From NCBI GenBank assembly GCA_020722685.1, contig DYKH01000021.1:1-54219 (forward strand): a stretch of 54,219 nucleotides of DNA. The letters are read 5' to 3'. The stretch comes from Caldithrix sp. (GTDB taxonomy: Bacteria; KSB1; UBA2214; DYKH01). Under the pieces are notes generated by a model. It was not told the origin of the DNA and ran no database searches. It saw nothing but the letters and a program-made list of their open reading frames with translations. The position numbers and the translations under genes are program-made. Shown here one piece after another: positions 7,049-15,212 of this stretch; position 1 is the stretch's first letter, and each line of letters begins with the position of its first letter.

Positions 7049-8362
7049 TCATGCTTCCGGCAATTTCCACGGCGATCGGTAGGCGCGCATCAGGTGCTTA
7101 TCCGCTTCCGGATTGTTGACAAACTTTTCGTTCTTGCCGTCCCATTGCAGGCGCTGGCCGGTCCACAAGGCGATGTTGCCCAAATGCGGAAGCAAGGTGG
7201 AGCGATGGCCGATCTCAACGTCGCAGATGGGCCGTTTGCGGGTCTTGATGCATTCGATGAAATTCTCGGCATGCGGCTCATTCTGCTTGGAGCCGCCGCT
7301 GCTCACCGGCGTGGTCTTGGCGCGCCGCTCCTTGCCCACCTGTTCGTATTCGGGAAATAGCTCGTAGCCGTCGCGGTCTACGAAAAGGGTTCCGTTGCTT
7401 CCATAGAACTGGATGCCGTAGCCGCGCCCGTCGATGCCGTGAGAATTGGTGTCCTGATTGACGTAAGTGAGGACCCAATTGTCAAACTCAAAGGTTGCTT
7501 CCATGGTGTCCGGTGTCTCGCGATTATCAAGCAAATGGTATTTGCCGCCGGACGCAGAGACGTATTTGGGCGAATCCTCTCCCATGGCCCATACAGCGAT
7601 GTCGATCAGATGGGTGCCCCAATCGGTGATCTTGCCGCCGGAATAATCCCAGAACCAGCGGAACCGATAAATGCAGCGGTTCGGATTGTACTTTCGATAA
7701 GGCGCCGGGCCCAGCCACATATCCCAATCCAATTCCTTGGGCGGGTCGCTGTCCGGCGGATTGCCGATGCCTTCGGGATATTCATTGCCGTAATTCCAGG
7801 TGCGCACAAAGCTGATCTTGCCGAGCACGCCGCTCTTGACGATCTGGACGGCGCGCTGAAAATGCTCGCCCGAGCGCTGCATGGTGCCGACCTGCACGAC
7901 GCGGTTGGTGCGCCGGGCGACCTGCACCATGCGCCGGCCTTCGCCAATGGTCAGGGCCAGCGGCTTTTCCACAAAGACGTCCTTCCCCGCCTCGCAAGCC
8001 AATGTCGTGGCTAACGCATGCCAATGATCCGGCGTGGCCACAACGACTGCGTCGATATCTTTTCGCTCCAACAGCTTGCGCAGATCTTTGTATGGAGTCG
8101 CCTTGCCATTCGTCATTTCCACCGCCCGCTGTAAATGCGGCTCGTACACGTCGCACACCGCGGCAACATCCACTTTCTGCGTCCCCATTTGATAGCGCAT
8201 GTTGGCACGTCCCATGCCGCCGCAGCCTATAAAGCCCATGACTACGCGCTCATTCGCCCCCAAAACTCGGCCAATTGAGGGGCCAAATGAGGCCGCCGTT
8301 ACTGCTCCTGCGGCTACGGTGGTGGCTTTGAGAAAATCTCGTCGGTTCACATTGTTTGTCAT
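7049..8362 (-). CDS. Gfo/Idh/MocA family oxidoreductase, Tat-exported (copy 2)
   Basis: This 437-residue paralogue of the gene at 5544 has the same order of parts: Tat signal NRRDFLKAT, NAD(P) motif GFIGCGGMG at 43-51, EKP at 132-134 and a C-terminal domain with DWDMWLGPAP and FWDYSGGKITDWG. The two are clearly recent relatives with long identical stretches, including the near-identical C termini. This copy lacks a short loop after the NPNR/NANR block. The ATG at 8362 follows AAAGGAGAAAGCGATC; an in-frame start at 8392 has no such site. Tandem copies next to a sugar ABC transporter suggest related substrates, which is inference. Confidence 0.92.
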   Translation of the reverse strand: MTNNVNRRDFLKATTVAAGAVTAASFGPSIGRVLGANERVVMGFIGCGGMGRANMRYQMGTQKVDVAAVCDVYEPHLQRAVEMTNGKATPYKDLRKLLERKDIDAVVVATPDHWHALATTLACEAGKDVFVEKPLALTIGEGRRMVQVARRTNRVVQVGTMQRSGEHFQRAVQIVKSGVLGKISFVRTWNYGNEYPEGIGNPPDSDPPKELDWDMWLGPAPYRKYNPNRCIYRFRWFWDYSGGKITDWGTHLIDIAVWAMGEDSPKYVSASGGKYHLLDNRETPDTMEATFEFDNWVLTYVNQDTNSHGIDGRGYGIQFYGSNGTLFVDRDGYELFPEYEQVGKERRAKTTPVSSGGSKQNEPHAENFIECIKTRKRPICDVEIGHRSTLLPHLGNIALWTGQRLQWDGKNEKFVNNPEADKHLMRAYRSPWKLPEA

Positions 8363-8549
8363 GATCGCTTTCTCCTTTTTGGGAAATACCATCGTTTCAA
8401 AAGGTCATTGCTCGCACTCGCTTTTTGCCAGGTAAGAAGATGCGAAATGCAACATTATTACGCTGGGCCGAATTTAGCGATGCAAGCCGTGATTCGCAAC
8501 CAAAATCTCTCGATCGCAAACAACCTGGCAAGTCCGGCATTTTCCTATC

Positions 8550-8569
8550 CTCGTGCTCCTGCTCTTGCT
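8550..8569. repeat. 20-bp direct repeat flanking permease gene (left copy)
   Basis: CTCGTGCTCCTGCTCTTGCT at 8550-8569 recurs exactly at 9777-9796, so the permease gene is bracketed by the two copies. Both lie in longer GCTC/CTTG-rich low-complexity tracts. The pattern looks like a dispersed intergenic repeat family. Confidence 0.75.
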
Positions 8570-8680
8570 CTTCCGCTTCCTCTTGCTCCTTCTTTCAGGC
8601 ATTCATGCACAAGATGCAAGGAACACGAACACGAGCACGAACGGGACGTCATTTTTCCGTTTTTTTCACCAAAAAATGAA

Positions 8681-8709
8681 TTGACAAAAAGCAGCAAATC
8701 AATTACATT
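8681..8709 (+). promoter_or_regulatory. Sigma-70-type promoter of the sugar ABC permease
   Basis: A perfect -35 TTGACA (8681-8686) and a -10 TACATT (8704-8709) are separated by the ideal 17 bases. Transcription would start near 8716. This places the TTG at 8772 within a normal 5' leader. Confidence 0.65.
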
Positions 8710-8771
8710 GCCGCATAAAAATTGCTTGTGGTTTGCCGGTCGCGCCTCATCGAAAAGAAGCTGAAAGATCA

Positions 8772-9728
8772 TTGACACAACAAACGGCGGTATCTCGATT
8801 CTTACGCCAAGCCGCACCTTTTATGAGCCTTTTGATCATGGTGCTGGTCTTGAGCTTGCTTTCCCCTTATTTTCTTACTGTTGAAAACCTTTTTGCCATT
8901 GGCCTGCAAATGTCGGTCGTGGCTATCATGGCTATCGGCCAAATGATGGTCATCATCTCCGCGGGAATCGATCTTTCCGTGGGTTCCGTTTTGGCGCTTT
9001 CGGGAATCGGCACCACGATGCTGCTTGCGGATGGCGTGGCTTTGGTTCCTGCAATTCTGATGGGGCTGGCCATTGGCGCCATGGCCGGTCTCATCGCAGG
9101 CGGACTGATTGCTTACGGGCACATCCCACCTTTCATTGCGACTTTAGGAATAATGGGCATTGGTAGAGGCGCAGCCCTGCTGCTTACAGGCGGCGTGCCG
9201 ATTTTTGGCTTACCGCCAAGCTTCAACTTTCTGGGCGGCGGACGTATCGCCGGAGTCATACCAATTCCAGTGGCTTTTACGATTTTACTCGCGCTGTTGG
9301 GCCATTTCATTCTAACCAAATTGGCTTTTGGCCGTTACATCTTTGCCATCGGCAGCAACCCTACTGCTGCCAAGCTGTCCGGTATCGACATTCAGAAGAA
9401 CTTGCTCAAGATCTACGCCTTCAACGGGCTGCTGTGCGGTTTTGCCGGGATCATTTTGGCCTCTCGTTTGAGCACCGGCCAGCCGACCGCGGGAACGGGC
9501 TATGAATTGGACGTCATCGCTGCGTGCGTCATCGGCGGAGCCAGCCTTTCCGGCGGCGAAGGAACCATTCTCGGCGCCATGATCGGTGCCCTGATCATGG
9601 GCGTCTTGCGAAATGGCTGCAACCTGCTGGACATTTCCGCCTTTTGGCAGCAAATCGCCATCGGCACCATCATTGTGGTGGCGGTGTTCTCCGATCAGTA
9701 TCGCAAGCACAAGGAAGGTCGGATCTGA
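8772..9728 (+). CDS. Sugar ABC transporter permease (RbsC type)
   Basis: The protein of about 318 residues is an inner-membrane permease with 8-10 hydrophobic segments. It carries the family signature GIDLSVGSVLALSG after the second to third segment and GGASLSGGEGTILGA near the C terminus. It forms the channel of a ribose/xylose-class (CUT2) importer with the ATPase at 13100 and the binding protein at 9961. I use TTG 8772 (weak GAAAG site upstream), which leaves a normal short cytoplasmic N terminus. An in-frame TTG at 8733 would add 13 residues but lies only about 17 bases from the likely transcription start. The next gene is 232 bases away, unusually far for such a system. Confidence 0.9.
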   Translation: MTQQTAVSRFLRQAAPFMSLLIMVLVLSLLSPYFLTVENLFAIGLQMSVVAIMAIGQMMVIISAGIDLSVGSVLALSGIGTTMLLADGVALVPAILMGLAIGAMAGLIAGGLIAYGHIPPFIATLGIMGIGRGAALLLTGGVPIFGLPPSFNFLGGGRIAGVIPIPVAFTILLALLGHFILTKLAFGRYIFAIGSNPTAAKLSGIDIQKNLLKIYAFNGLLCGFAGIILASRLSTGQPTAGTGYELDVIAACVIGGASLSGGEGTILGAMIGALIMGVLRNGCNLLDISAFWQQIAIGTIIVVAVFSDQYRKHKEGRI

Positions 9729-9776
9729 CCAGCATTACCCACAATCCGTAGGCGAATTCACATTCTCCTGCTTTTG

Positions 9777-9796
9777 CTCGTGCTCCTGCTCTTGCT
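9777..9796. repeat. 20-bp direct repeat flanking permease gene (right copy)
   Basis: Exact copy of the 8550-8569 sequence, again inside a GCTC/CTTG-rich tract (about 9765-9805). It lies between the permease and binding-protein genes. Confidence 0.75.
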
Positions 9797-9960
9797 TGTG
9801 CGCTCTGTCGGTTATGCTGAAATGGCAGTCCCCTTGAAAAGGGTAATCATTATTTTGGGGGTATGCGACGTATTGGCACCTCACAATCATCCGTGTCAAC
9901 AATCTCGACTTTGATTGAGCGGCGGTTTTTTTTCCACAAACTATAGAAGGAAGTCTTATC

Positions 9961-10911
9961 ATGAAATGGAAGCAATATGGGATTCTCCTCACGGTTGTTT
10001 TGCTTCTCTCTTGCAATTCCGTCAAAAAAGAAAAACTACAAATTTTGGTATCGCCAAAGGGTCTCACCCATAATTTTTGGCTAACGGTTAAAGCGGGTGC
10101 GGAGCAAGCCGGAAGTGAGCTGAACGTCGATGTCATATGGAAAGGCCCGTCGGTTGAGACGGACATTGCCGGTCAAATTGCCTTGATTGAGGATTTCATC
10201 AATAAGAAAGTCGATGCCATTGTGCTGGCGGCGTGCGATGCCACTGGCCTGATCCCCACGGTGCAAAAGGCGCACGCTGCCGGCATTCCTGTCATTACCA
10301 TAGACTCGGGCTTGGACTCCGATATTCCTCTTTCATTCATTGCCACCGACAATGTCGCAGCCGCCAAAAAGGCTGCGGATTTCCTTTCCGAGCTGCTTGG
10401 CGGTCAAGGCCAAGTTGCATGCCTGCCTTTTGTGCCGGGAGCAGCAACTTCAATTTGGCGCGAGGAGGGGTTTAAGGAAGGGTTGCAGAGCCACCCAGGG
10501 CTTGAACTTGTGGCGCTGCAATACTCACAAAGCGACGTGGCAACGGCAATGGCGGTGATGGAGAACATCTTAACCGCGCACCCCAATTTGGACGGTGTTT
10601 TTGCCGCTAACGAGGCCGGAACCATCGGTTGCTCGCAAGCGTTGATTAGCCGTGGATTGGCCGGAAAGGTCAAGCTGGTCGGCTTTGACGCTGCTCCCAA
10701 TGAGCTGAAAGCTTTGGAGGAAGGGACGGTTCAAGCCCTTATTGTTCAGAATCCCTTCAAGATGGGGTACCTGGGCGTTAAGGCTGCTGTCGATGCAATC
10801 AATCATAAGCCGGTGGAGAAACGCATCGACACCGGCGTGGCGGTGATCACCAAAGAGAATTTGCTCACGCCGGAAATACAACAATTGCTCAATCCGCTGC
10901 AAGAAAAGTAG
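9961..10911 (+). CDS. Sugar-binding lipoprotein of ABC transporter (RbsB type)
   Basis: This 316-residue periplasmic-binding-protein type 1 lipoprotein has a signal peptide ending in the lipobox LLSC, with lipid anchor C18. The mature part shows the two-lobe Peripla_BP_4 pattern: HNFWLTVKAGAEQA, VDAIVLAACDATGL, GIPVITIDSG, then VFAANEAGTIG and KLVGFDAAP. It would deliver a monosaccharide or derivative to the permease at 8772. The substrate is not identifiable by eye. The ATG follows AGAAGGAAGTCTTATC. The gene order permease, binding protein, (ssrA), lipoprotein, ATPase is unusual for a CUT2 system. Confidence 0.92.
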   Translation: MKWKQYGILLTVVLLLSCNSVKKEKLQILVSPKGLTHNFWLTVKAGAEQAGSELNVDVIWKGPSVETDIAGQIALIEDFINKKVDAIVLAACDATGLIPTVQKAHAAGIPVITIDSGLDSDIPLSFIATDNVAAAKKAADFLSELLGGQGQVACLPFVPGAATSIWREEGFKEGLQSHPGLELVALQYSQSDVATAMAVMENILTAHPNLDGVFAANEAGTIGCSQALISRGLAGKVKLVGFDAAPNELKALEEGTVQALIVQNPFKMGYLGVKAAVDAINHKPVEKRIDTGVAVITKENLLTPEIQQLLNPLQEK

Positions 10912-10921
10912 AAATGTGAAT

Positions 10922-10967
10922 AGCCAGTGAACCGCGAACGCTCCCCCGAACCTGAGCGATACTGGCT
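10922..10967 (+). other. Nested hairpin after the binding-protein gene
   Basis: AGCCAGT (10922-10928) pairs with ACTGGCT (10961-10967), and inside it CGCTC (10939-10943) pairs with GAGCG (10954-10958). No T run follows, so it is not a classical terminator. It may stabilise the 3' end or mark a processing site before ssrA. Confidence 0.5.
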
Positions 10968-11061
10968 CGGCATTTAGCGCATAGCCCCAAAATTCTTCTT
11001 GCATTTGATTGCAAAGATTGTAATTTGTTGACAGAAAAACTACCGATTGACCCGAGATTAT

Positions 11062-11424
11062 GGGGACGAAACTGGTTTCGACGGGAGTCAAGGTGGTAGT
11101 GGCTGCATGTCGAGGTCCCCGGTATCCTCGTAAAGCAACTGGGACTAAAATTAAACGCAGACAATTATGCGTATGCCTTGGCTGCCTAATTAAGGACAGC
11201 CAACGTTCACCCCGAATTGAGCCTGCTGGGTTTGGGGATGAGCGTCGATCACAGCGGGATAGCCAACTCCGATGCTCCGGCGGGGTTGGCGAAAGCTTAC
11301 GGAGCTGGGTGACTTGAGTTGGGTCTGCTACAGCAAGAGTCGCCGAGATTCAAGTAGCAGAACAAGCATGTAGAGGCTGCTATGGCCGGACTTTCGGACG
11401 TGGGTTCGACTCCCACCGTCTCCA
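11062..11424 (+). ncRNA. ssrA: tmRNA (SsrA)
   Basis: The 363-base gene has the tRNA-like ends of tmRNA. The 5' GGGGACG pairs with CGTCTCC before discriminator A11424, GAAACTGGTTTCGACGGG begins the molecule, and GTGGGTTCGACTCCCAC forms the T arm near the 3' end. CCA is not encoded. The tag frame starts at GCA 11157 and reads ADNYAYALAA followed by TAA at 11187-11189. The ALAA end is the usual degron for ClpXP-type proteases. tmRNA with SmpB rescues stalled ribosomes. It sits inside a sugar ABC cluster and should be transcribed from its own promoter; a TTGACA at 11028-11033 is a possible -35 but no clear -10 follows. Confidence 0.97.
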
Positions 11425-11435
11425 CTATCAAAACT

Positions 11436-11466
11436 GCCCTATGCTATTCGCATGGGGCTTTTTTGT
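11436..11466 (+). terminator. Rho-independent terminator of ssrA
   Basis: GCCCTATGC and GCATGGGGC form a stem with a short TATTC loop, followed by a run of six T residues. It begins 12 bases after the tmRNA 3' end. Confidence 0.85.
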
Positions 11467-11520
11467 TGCGGGTTGGAAATCTCATGACAGCATGTGATTG
11501 AAACCGGCTCCTTTCTCCGT

Positions 11521-11616
11521 GCCTCGATGACATACCTGTACCGTAAGACCCTGTTAAAAACAGGCGCTCTGGCTCCGCCTGCATGAGCCTCGATGACATA
11601 CCTGTACCGTAAGACC
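11521..11616. repeat. 30-bp direct repeat, two copies
   Basis: The sequence starting GCCTCGATGACATACCTGTA is present at 11521-11550 and again, identical over 30 bases, at 11587-11616. A 36-base unique segment separates them. The spacing is CRISPR-like, but there are only two copies and no cas genes, so I call it a plain direct repeat. Confidence 0.8.
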
Positions 11617-11655
11617 TCACCTGCGAGTAGCTTGAATACTCTTACGGGCATCAAA

Positions 11656-11682
11656 GGAGATTCCGGCATCCGCCGGAATGAC
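11656..11682. repeat. Half copy of the GTCATTCC/GGAATGAC element
   Basis: The 27 bases GGAGATTCCGGCATCCGCCGGAATGAC match the right half of the element at 24072-24142 in spacing and ends. They contain their own small palindrome CCGGC/GCCGG. Confidence 0.6.
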
Positions 11683-11760
11683 ATTCTAGCAGTCGCCATG
11701 CGTGCAGACACAGACGCCTCCAGCAATAAGTAAGGTATTTCTGAATGCCAGAGTTTTCCG

Positions 11761-11789
11761 TTGCATTAATAAGCGCGATTTAGTATAAT
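11761..11789 (+). promoter_or_regulatory. Sigma-70-type promoter upstream of 11865
   Basis: TTGCAT (11761-11766), a 17-base spacer and a perfect TATAAT (11784-11789). It would restart transcription after the ssrA terminator and drive the lipoprotein and ATPase genes. Confidence 0.7.
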
Positions 11790-11864
11790 GTGCCGCACAA
11801 TCGTTTCCCGCCAAAAAATCGCTGTCCTCAATTGAGTGCTCGGAACATCATCCTAGGAGGCTCT

Positions 11865-13103
11865 ATGAAGTACTGGATTCTGCTCGTTATCGTCATAGTG
11901 GTTGCAATCTCAAGCTGTATCACCAAAACTGAAAAGGCAAAAGGCATGTCATTCAAAGCTGACTTGGAATTTCTACGGCAGCACACCGAGGTGATAGTGT
12001 TGTCCGACGAAAGTAATAGCGCACAGGTGGCGGTTTGTCCTGGTTTGCAGGGGCGGGTCATGACCAGCACGGCAGCCGGATTGGACGGCTTGAGTTTTGG
12101 CTGGATCAATCGCGAGTTGTTGGCCTCGAAGGAGAACAATTTGCATATCAACGCTTTCGGCGGCGAAGATCGCTTTTGGCTAGGCCCCGAAGGCGGGCAG
12201 TTTTCCATATTCTTCAAAAAGGGCGATCCCTTCGATCTGGAGCACTGGTTTACCCCCGCGCCGGTCAATGAGGGAGCCTTCGACGTGACCAGTCAGGCCA
12301 AAGATCGCATTGCATTTCGAAAGCCCATGAACCTGAAGAATTACTCGGATACCGAATTCAACCTGGTGGTAGACCGGGAAATCCGGCTTTTGTCAGTCGA
12401 TCAGATCAGCCAGGATTTGGGAATCGATCTCGATCAAAAGATCAGGGCAGTGGGTTACCAATCGGAGAACAAGCTGACGAATACGGGGCCGAACGAGTGG
12501 CGCAAGGAGACCGGCTTGCTTTCGATATGGATTTTAGGCATGTTCGTGCCTTCACCTTCAACCACGATTGTGGCGCCTTATGTGCCCGGTCTGGAAGCCG
12601 AGCTGGGTCCCGTCGTGAATGATGCCTATTTCGGCAAGGTTCCCCCCGACCGGCTGGTGATCAAGGACAACGCCCTGTTCTTTAGCGGCGACGGCAAATA
12701 TCGCAGCAAGATCGGCATCTCGCCCAAGCGCGCCAAATCGCCCATCGGTAGCTATGACGCGGAGAACAAGGTTCTTACCTTGGCACAATTCTCCTTGCAT
12801 GAAGGTGTGCTCGACTATGTCAATTCCATGTGGGAGATTCAAGAACAGCCATACGCCGGCGATGTGGTCAACAGCTACAACGACGGCCCGGCCAGACCGG
12901 GCGCCAAACCGTTGGGCCCGTTCTACGAGCTGGAATCTTCCTCTCCAGCCGCCGCGCTCAAGCCGAACGAATCGTTGACGCATCTGCATCGCACCATTCA
13001 TTTGCAAGGACCAGAAGAGAGTTTAGATGAAATCGCCCGGAAGACCCTGGGGGTGACGCTGGCCGAAATCAAGAACGCATTCAGCCTGGCGAAGCAGCCG
13101 TGA
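11865..13103 (+). CDS. Secreted lipoprotein, DUF6786-like
   Basis: The 412-residue protein has a hydrophobic leader ending in the lipobox ISSC (C18), so it is probably anchored on the periplasmic or outer-membrane side. The body includes CPGLQGRVMTSTA, FWLGPEGGQFSIFF and a late GPFYELESSSPA segment; from memory these resemble the DUF6786 family found in sugar-using bacteria. A beta-rich, aldose-epimerase-like fold is possible but not shown. The ATG at 11865 follows AGGAGGCTCT, the strongest site in the area. It overlaps the ATPase gene by four bases, so the two are translationally coupled and the protein likely works with the transporter. Confidence 0.75.
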   Translation: MKYWILLVIVIVVAISSCITKTEKAKGMSFKADLEFLRQHTEVIVLSDESNSAQVAVCPGLQGRVMTSTAAGLDGLSFGWINRELLASKENNLHINAFGGEDRFWLGPEGGQFSIFFKKGDPFDLEHWFTPAPVNEGAFDVTSQAKDRIAFRKPMNLKNYSDTEFNLVVDREIRLLSVDQISQDLGIDLDQKIRAVGYQSENKLTNTGPNEWRKETGLLSIWILGMFVPSPSTTIVAPYVPGLEAELGPVVNDAYFGKVPPDRLVIKDNALFFSGDGKYRSKIGISPKRAKSPIGSYDAENKVLTLAQFSLHEGVLDYVNSMWEIQEQPYAGDVVNSYNDGPARPGAKPLGPFYELESSSPAAALKPNESLTHLHRTIHLQGPEESLDEIARKTLGVTLAEIKNAFSLAKQP

Positions 13104-14641
13104 GCCAGCCGTATTTACAAATGCAGCACATCACCAAAGCTTTTCCCGGCGTGAAGGCTTTGGACGACGTGCATTTGGACGTCCATTTAGGCGAAGTGCA
13201 CGCGCTGTTGGGCGAAAACGGCGCCGGGAAATCTACCTTGATGAAAGTGCTCAGCGGCGTGTATCAGCCGGATGCCGGCGAAATCACCCTGGACGGACGG
13301 CCGGTGTCTTTCCAGTCCACGCGGGACGCGGAGAAAGCGGGCATCGCCATCATCTATCAGGAGCTCAATCTCATCCCGCAAATGACAGTGGCCGAGAATA
13401 TCTACCTCGGACGTGAGCCGAGGAACAAGCTGGGACTGGTCAATTTCTCCAAGATGCGGGCCGGTGCGCAAACCGAGCTGCAGCAGCTCGAAGCCGACAT
13501 TTCTCCCAATGCCCGCATCTTGCAGATACGGGTCGGCGAGCAACAACTAGTGGAGATTGCCAAGGCTCTCTCGTTGCGCGCCAAAATTGTCATCATGGAC
13601 GAGCCCACATCGGCGCTCAGCGAAACGGAAGTCAACAAGCTGTTTCAGGTTATCCGGCGCTTGCAGCAATCCGGCGTGGCAATACTGTACATCACTCACA
13701 AGCTGGAAGAAATCTTTGCCATTGCGCAAAGGGTCACGGTCCTGCGTGACGGCCGCTACATCGGCACGGTCAACGTGCAGGAGACCGATTCAACCTCTTT
13801 AATTGGCATGATGGTTGGCCGGGAGTTGCGCGAGCTCTATCCTAAGCAGCAGGCGCCCATCGGCGAAGAGCTATTGCGCGTGGAAGGGCTAAGGATCGGG
13901 CATCCCACCCAAGCCGGACGAAATTTGCTGCAAAATATTAGTTTCCGCCTAAGGGCCGGGGAGGTATTGGGTATCGCCGGCCTTTTGGGCGCCGGTCGCA
14001 CCGAGCTGTTAATGACGCTCTTTGGTGCGCCGCCGGCTCCGGTCGTGGCCGGACGAATTTTCTTAAAGAATCGGTTGGCGAATATCAAGACACCGTCCGA
14101 AGCCATACAGCACGGCTTGGCGCTGGTCACCGAGGATCGTAAACTGCATGGACTGTTCCTGTCGCTTTCGGTGCAAATGAATGTATCCATTGCCAGTCTT
14201 AAACAAGCGGTGCGTTTCTGGCTATTGCGGCGTCGCACGGAGAGAAACATGGTGGAAAGCTATGTCAAGCAGCTTCGCATCAAAGCGCCAAGCTTGGCTG
14301 CAGCGGTGGAAACCCTGAGCGGCGGCAACCAGCAAAAGGTCATTCTGGCCAAGTGGTTGCTAACCAAGCCGCAAATTCTCCTGCTCGATGATCCCACCCG
14401 CGGCATCGACGTGGGCGCCAAGGCGGAAATCTATCAGCTCATGAATCAGTTTGCCGGGCAAGGCATGGGCATCGTCTTGGTGTCCTCCGAGCTGCCGGAA
14501 TTGCTCGCCATGAGCGACCGGATTTTGGTGCTGAACCAAGGTCGATTAACCGCCGAGTTCAGTAGGGAGGAAGCCACCGAGCATAAGATTATGGAGGCGG
14601 CGACAAAGGCGATGAGCAAAGTGGAACGGAACGAGATGTAG
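13100..14641 (+). CDS. Sugar ABC transporter ATP-binding protein (RbsA type)
   Basis: This 513-residue protein has two fused ABC cassettes, as in CUT2 importers. The first has Walker A GENGAGKS at 38-45, a degenerate signature GEQQLVEIAKAL and Walker B IVIMDEPTSAL. The second has the usual degenerate Walker A (GLLGAGRTELLM), the signature LSGGNQQKV and Walker B ILLLDDPTRGID. It energises uptake through the permease encoded at 8772. It starts with GTG 13100, overlapping the previous gene by four bases (GTGA). No regulator or kinase for the sugar lies next to it. Confidence 0.95.
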   Translation: MSQPYLQMQHITKAFPGVKALDDVHLDVHLGEVHALLGENGAGKSTLMKVLSGVYQPDAGEITLDGRPVSFQSTRDAEKAGIAIIYQELNLIPQMTVAENIYLGREPRNKLGLVNFSKMRAGAQTELQQLEADISPNARILQIRVGEQQLVEIAKALSLRAKIVIMDEPTSALSETEVNKLFQVIRRLQQSGVAILYITHKLEEIFAIAQRVTVLRDGRYIGTVNVQETDSTSLIGMMVGRELRELYPKQQAPIGEELLRVEGLRIGHPTQAGRNLLQNISFRLRAGEVLGIAGLLGAGRTELLMTLFGAPPAPVVAGRIFLKNRLANIKTPSEAIQHGLALVTEDRKLHGLFLSLSVQMNVSIASLKQAVRFWLLRRRTERNMVESYVKQLRIKAPSLAAAVETLSGGNQQKVILAKWLLTKPQILLLDDPTRGIDVGAKAEIYQLMNQFAGQGMGIVLVSSELPELLAMSDRILVLNQGRLTAEFSREEATEHKIMEAATKAMSKVERNEM

Positions 14642-14747
14642 TTCTTGCCGCCTCTCTTGAAGCTGAAAAACTTCCGAGAATCTGTCTTGGCTACGGCAAA
14701 GCAACTGAAAAAGAAACAGCCGGAAAATCAGCCGCCGGACCGATCCG

Positions 14748-15212
14748 GTGAAAGGCGAGCGAACGTCAGGGCCCTCTGGCAGTGCCCCCAATGTGGGGGA
14801 AAAATCTGTCGCTCGCAACCTGTGGCATTCGTGCGGGCGATTCAGTCTCGAAGCGCTGTTTGCTCGCTTAGAGCCGCACGTATTCCCGCTCTTCAAGCAA
14901 ATCGAGGGCTTGGTTCGTTCCTGGGGTGAAGTGACGATCATACCGCAAAAGTCTCGCATTGCCTTCCCAGTACGGGTGCGATTTATGGGAGTGGTTCCGC
15001 GCAAGCCCTACCTGCAGTGCGCCTTCGGTTCTGCCCGACAAAACGAGAATCTGCGCTTTCACAAAATCGAGCAGTAGGCGCCACGCTGGTTTGGTCACTA
15101 CGGTAAGGTCGAGCGAGAGGAATAGCTTAATGACGAGTTCTTGAGATGGATACGTGATGCGAATGTGGTCGGTAAGCAGACGCATCTCGGCGACAAGGAT
15201 GCTCCCACATGA
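14748..15212 (+). pseudogene. DUF5655-domain gene with stops and a frameshift
   Basis: Frame 14748-15212 encodes a recognisable DUF5655 protein. It reads NLWHSCGRFSLEALF, then SWGEVTIIPQKSRIAFPVRV, then FMGVVPRKPYL and RFHKIEQ. TAG at 15075-15077 interrupts it. The same frame continues with APRWFGHYGKVEREE, a second TAG at 15123-15125, and then LNDEFLRWIRDANVVGKQ to TGA 15210. The usual N-terminal zinc ribbon is present but in another frame (LWQCPQCGGK, near 14774-14803). The switch falls at a GGGGGAAAAA run where one extra base restores the frame. Family members are small proteins of unknown function. The overlapping minus-strand frame 14868-15296 is a shadow of this gene. Confidence 0.75.

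Larger units (their letters stand above)
8363..8771. other. Intergenic region with GCTC-rich repeats
   Basis: This divergent intergenic stretch holds no credible gene. Bases 8550-8600 are a low-complexity run of GCTCCTGCTCTTGCTC-like units. Bases 8620-8640 carry the opposite-strand form (CACGAACACGAGCACGA), so the two could pair as a long imperfect hairpin. The promoter of the transporter permease lies at its 3' end. Confidence 0.7.
11425..11864. other. Repeat-rich gap downstream of ssrA
   Basis: After the ssrA terminator there is no credible gene until 11865. The stretch holds a 30-base direct repeat (11521-11550 and 11587-11616), a partial MITE-like element (11656-11682) and a good promoter (11761-11789). 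Confidence 0.7.

Noticed and set aside
11521..11616. CRISPR array
   Set aside because: Repeat and spacer lengths are in range, but there are only two copies, one spacer and no cas genes in the window.
14748..15212. TAG recoding (pyrrolysine or a reassigned code)
   Set aside because: RF1 is encoded in the window and TAG ends ordinary genes here, for example at 606-608. No suppressor tRNA or pyl genes were seen.
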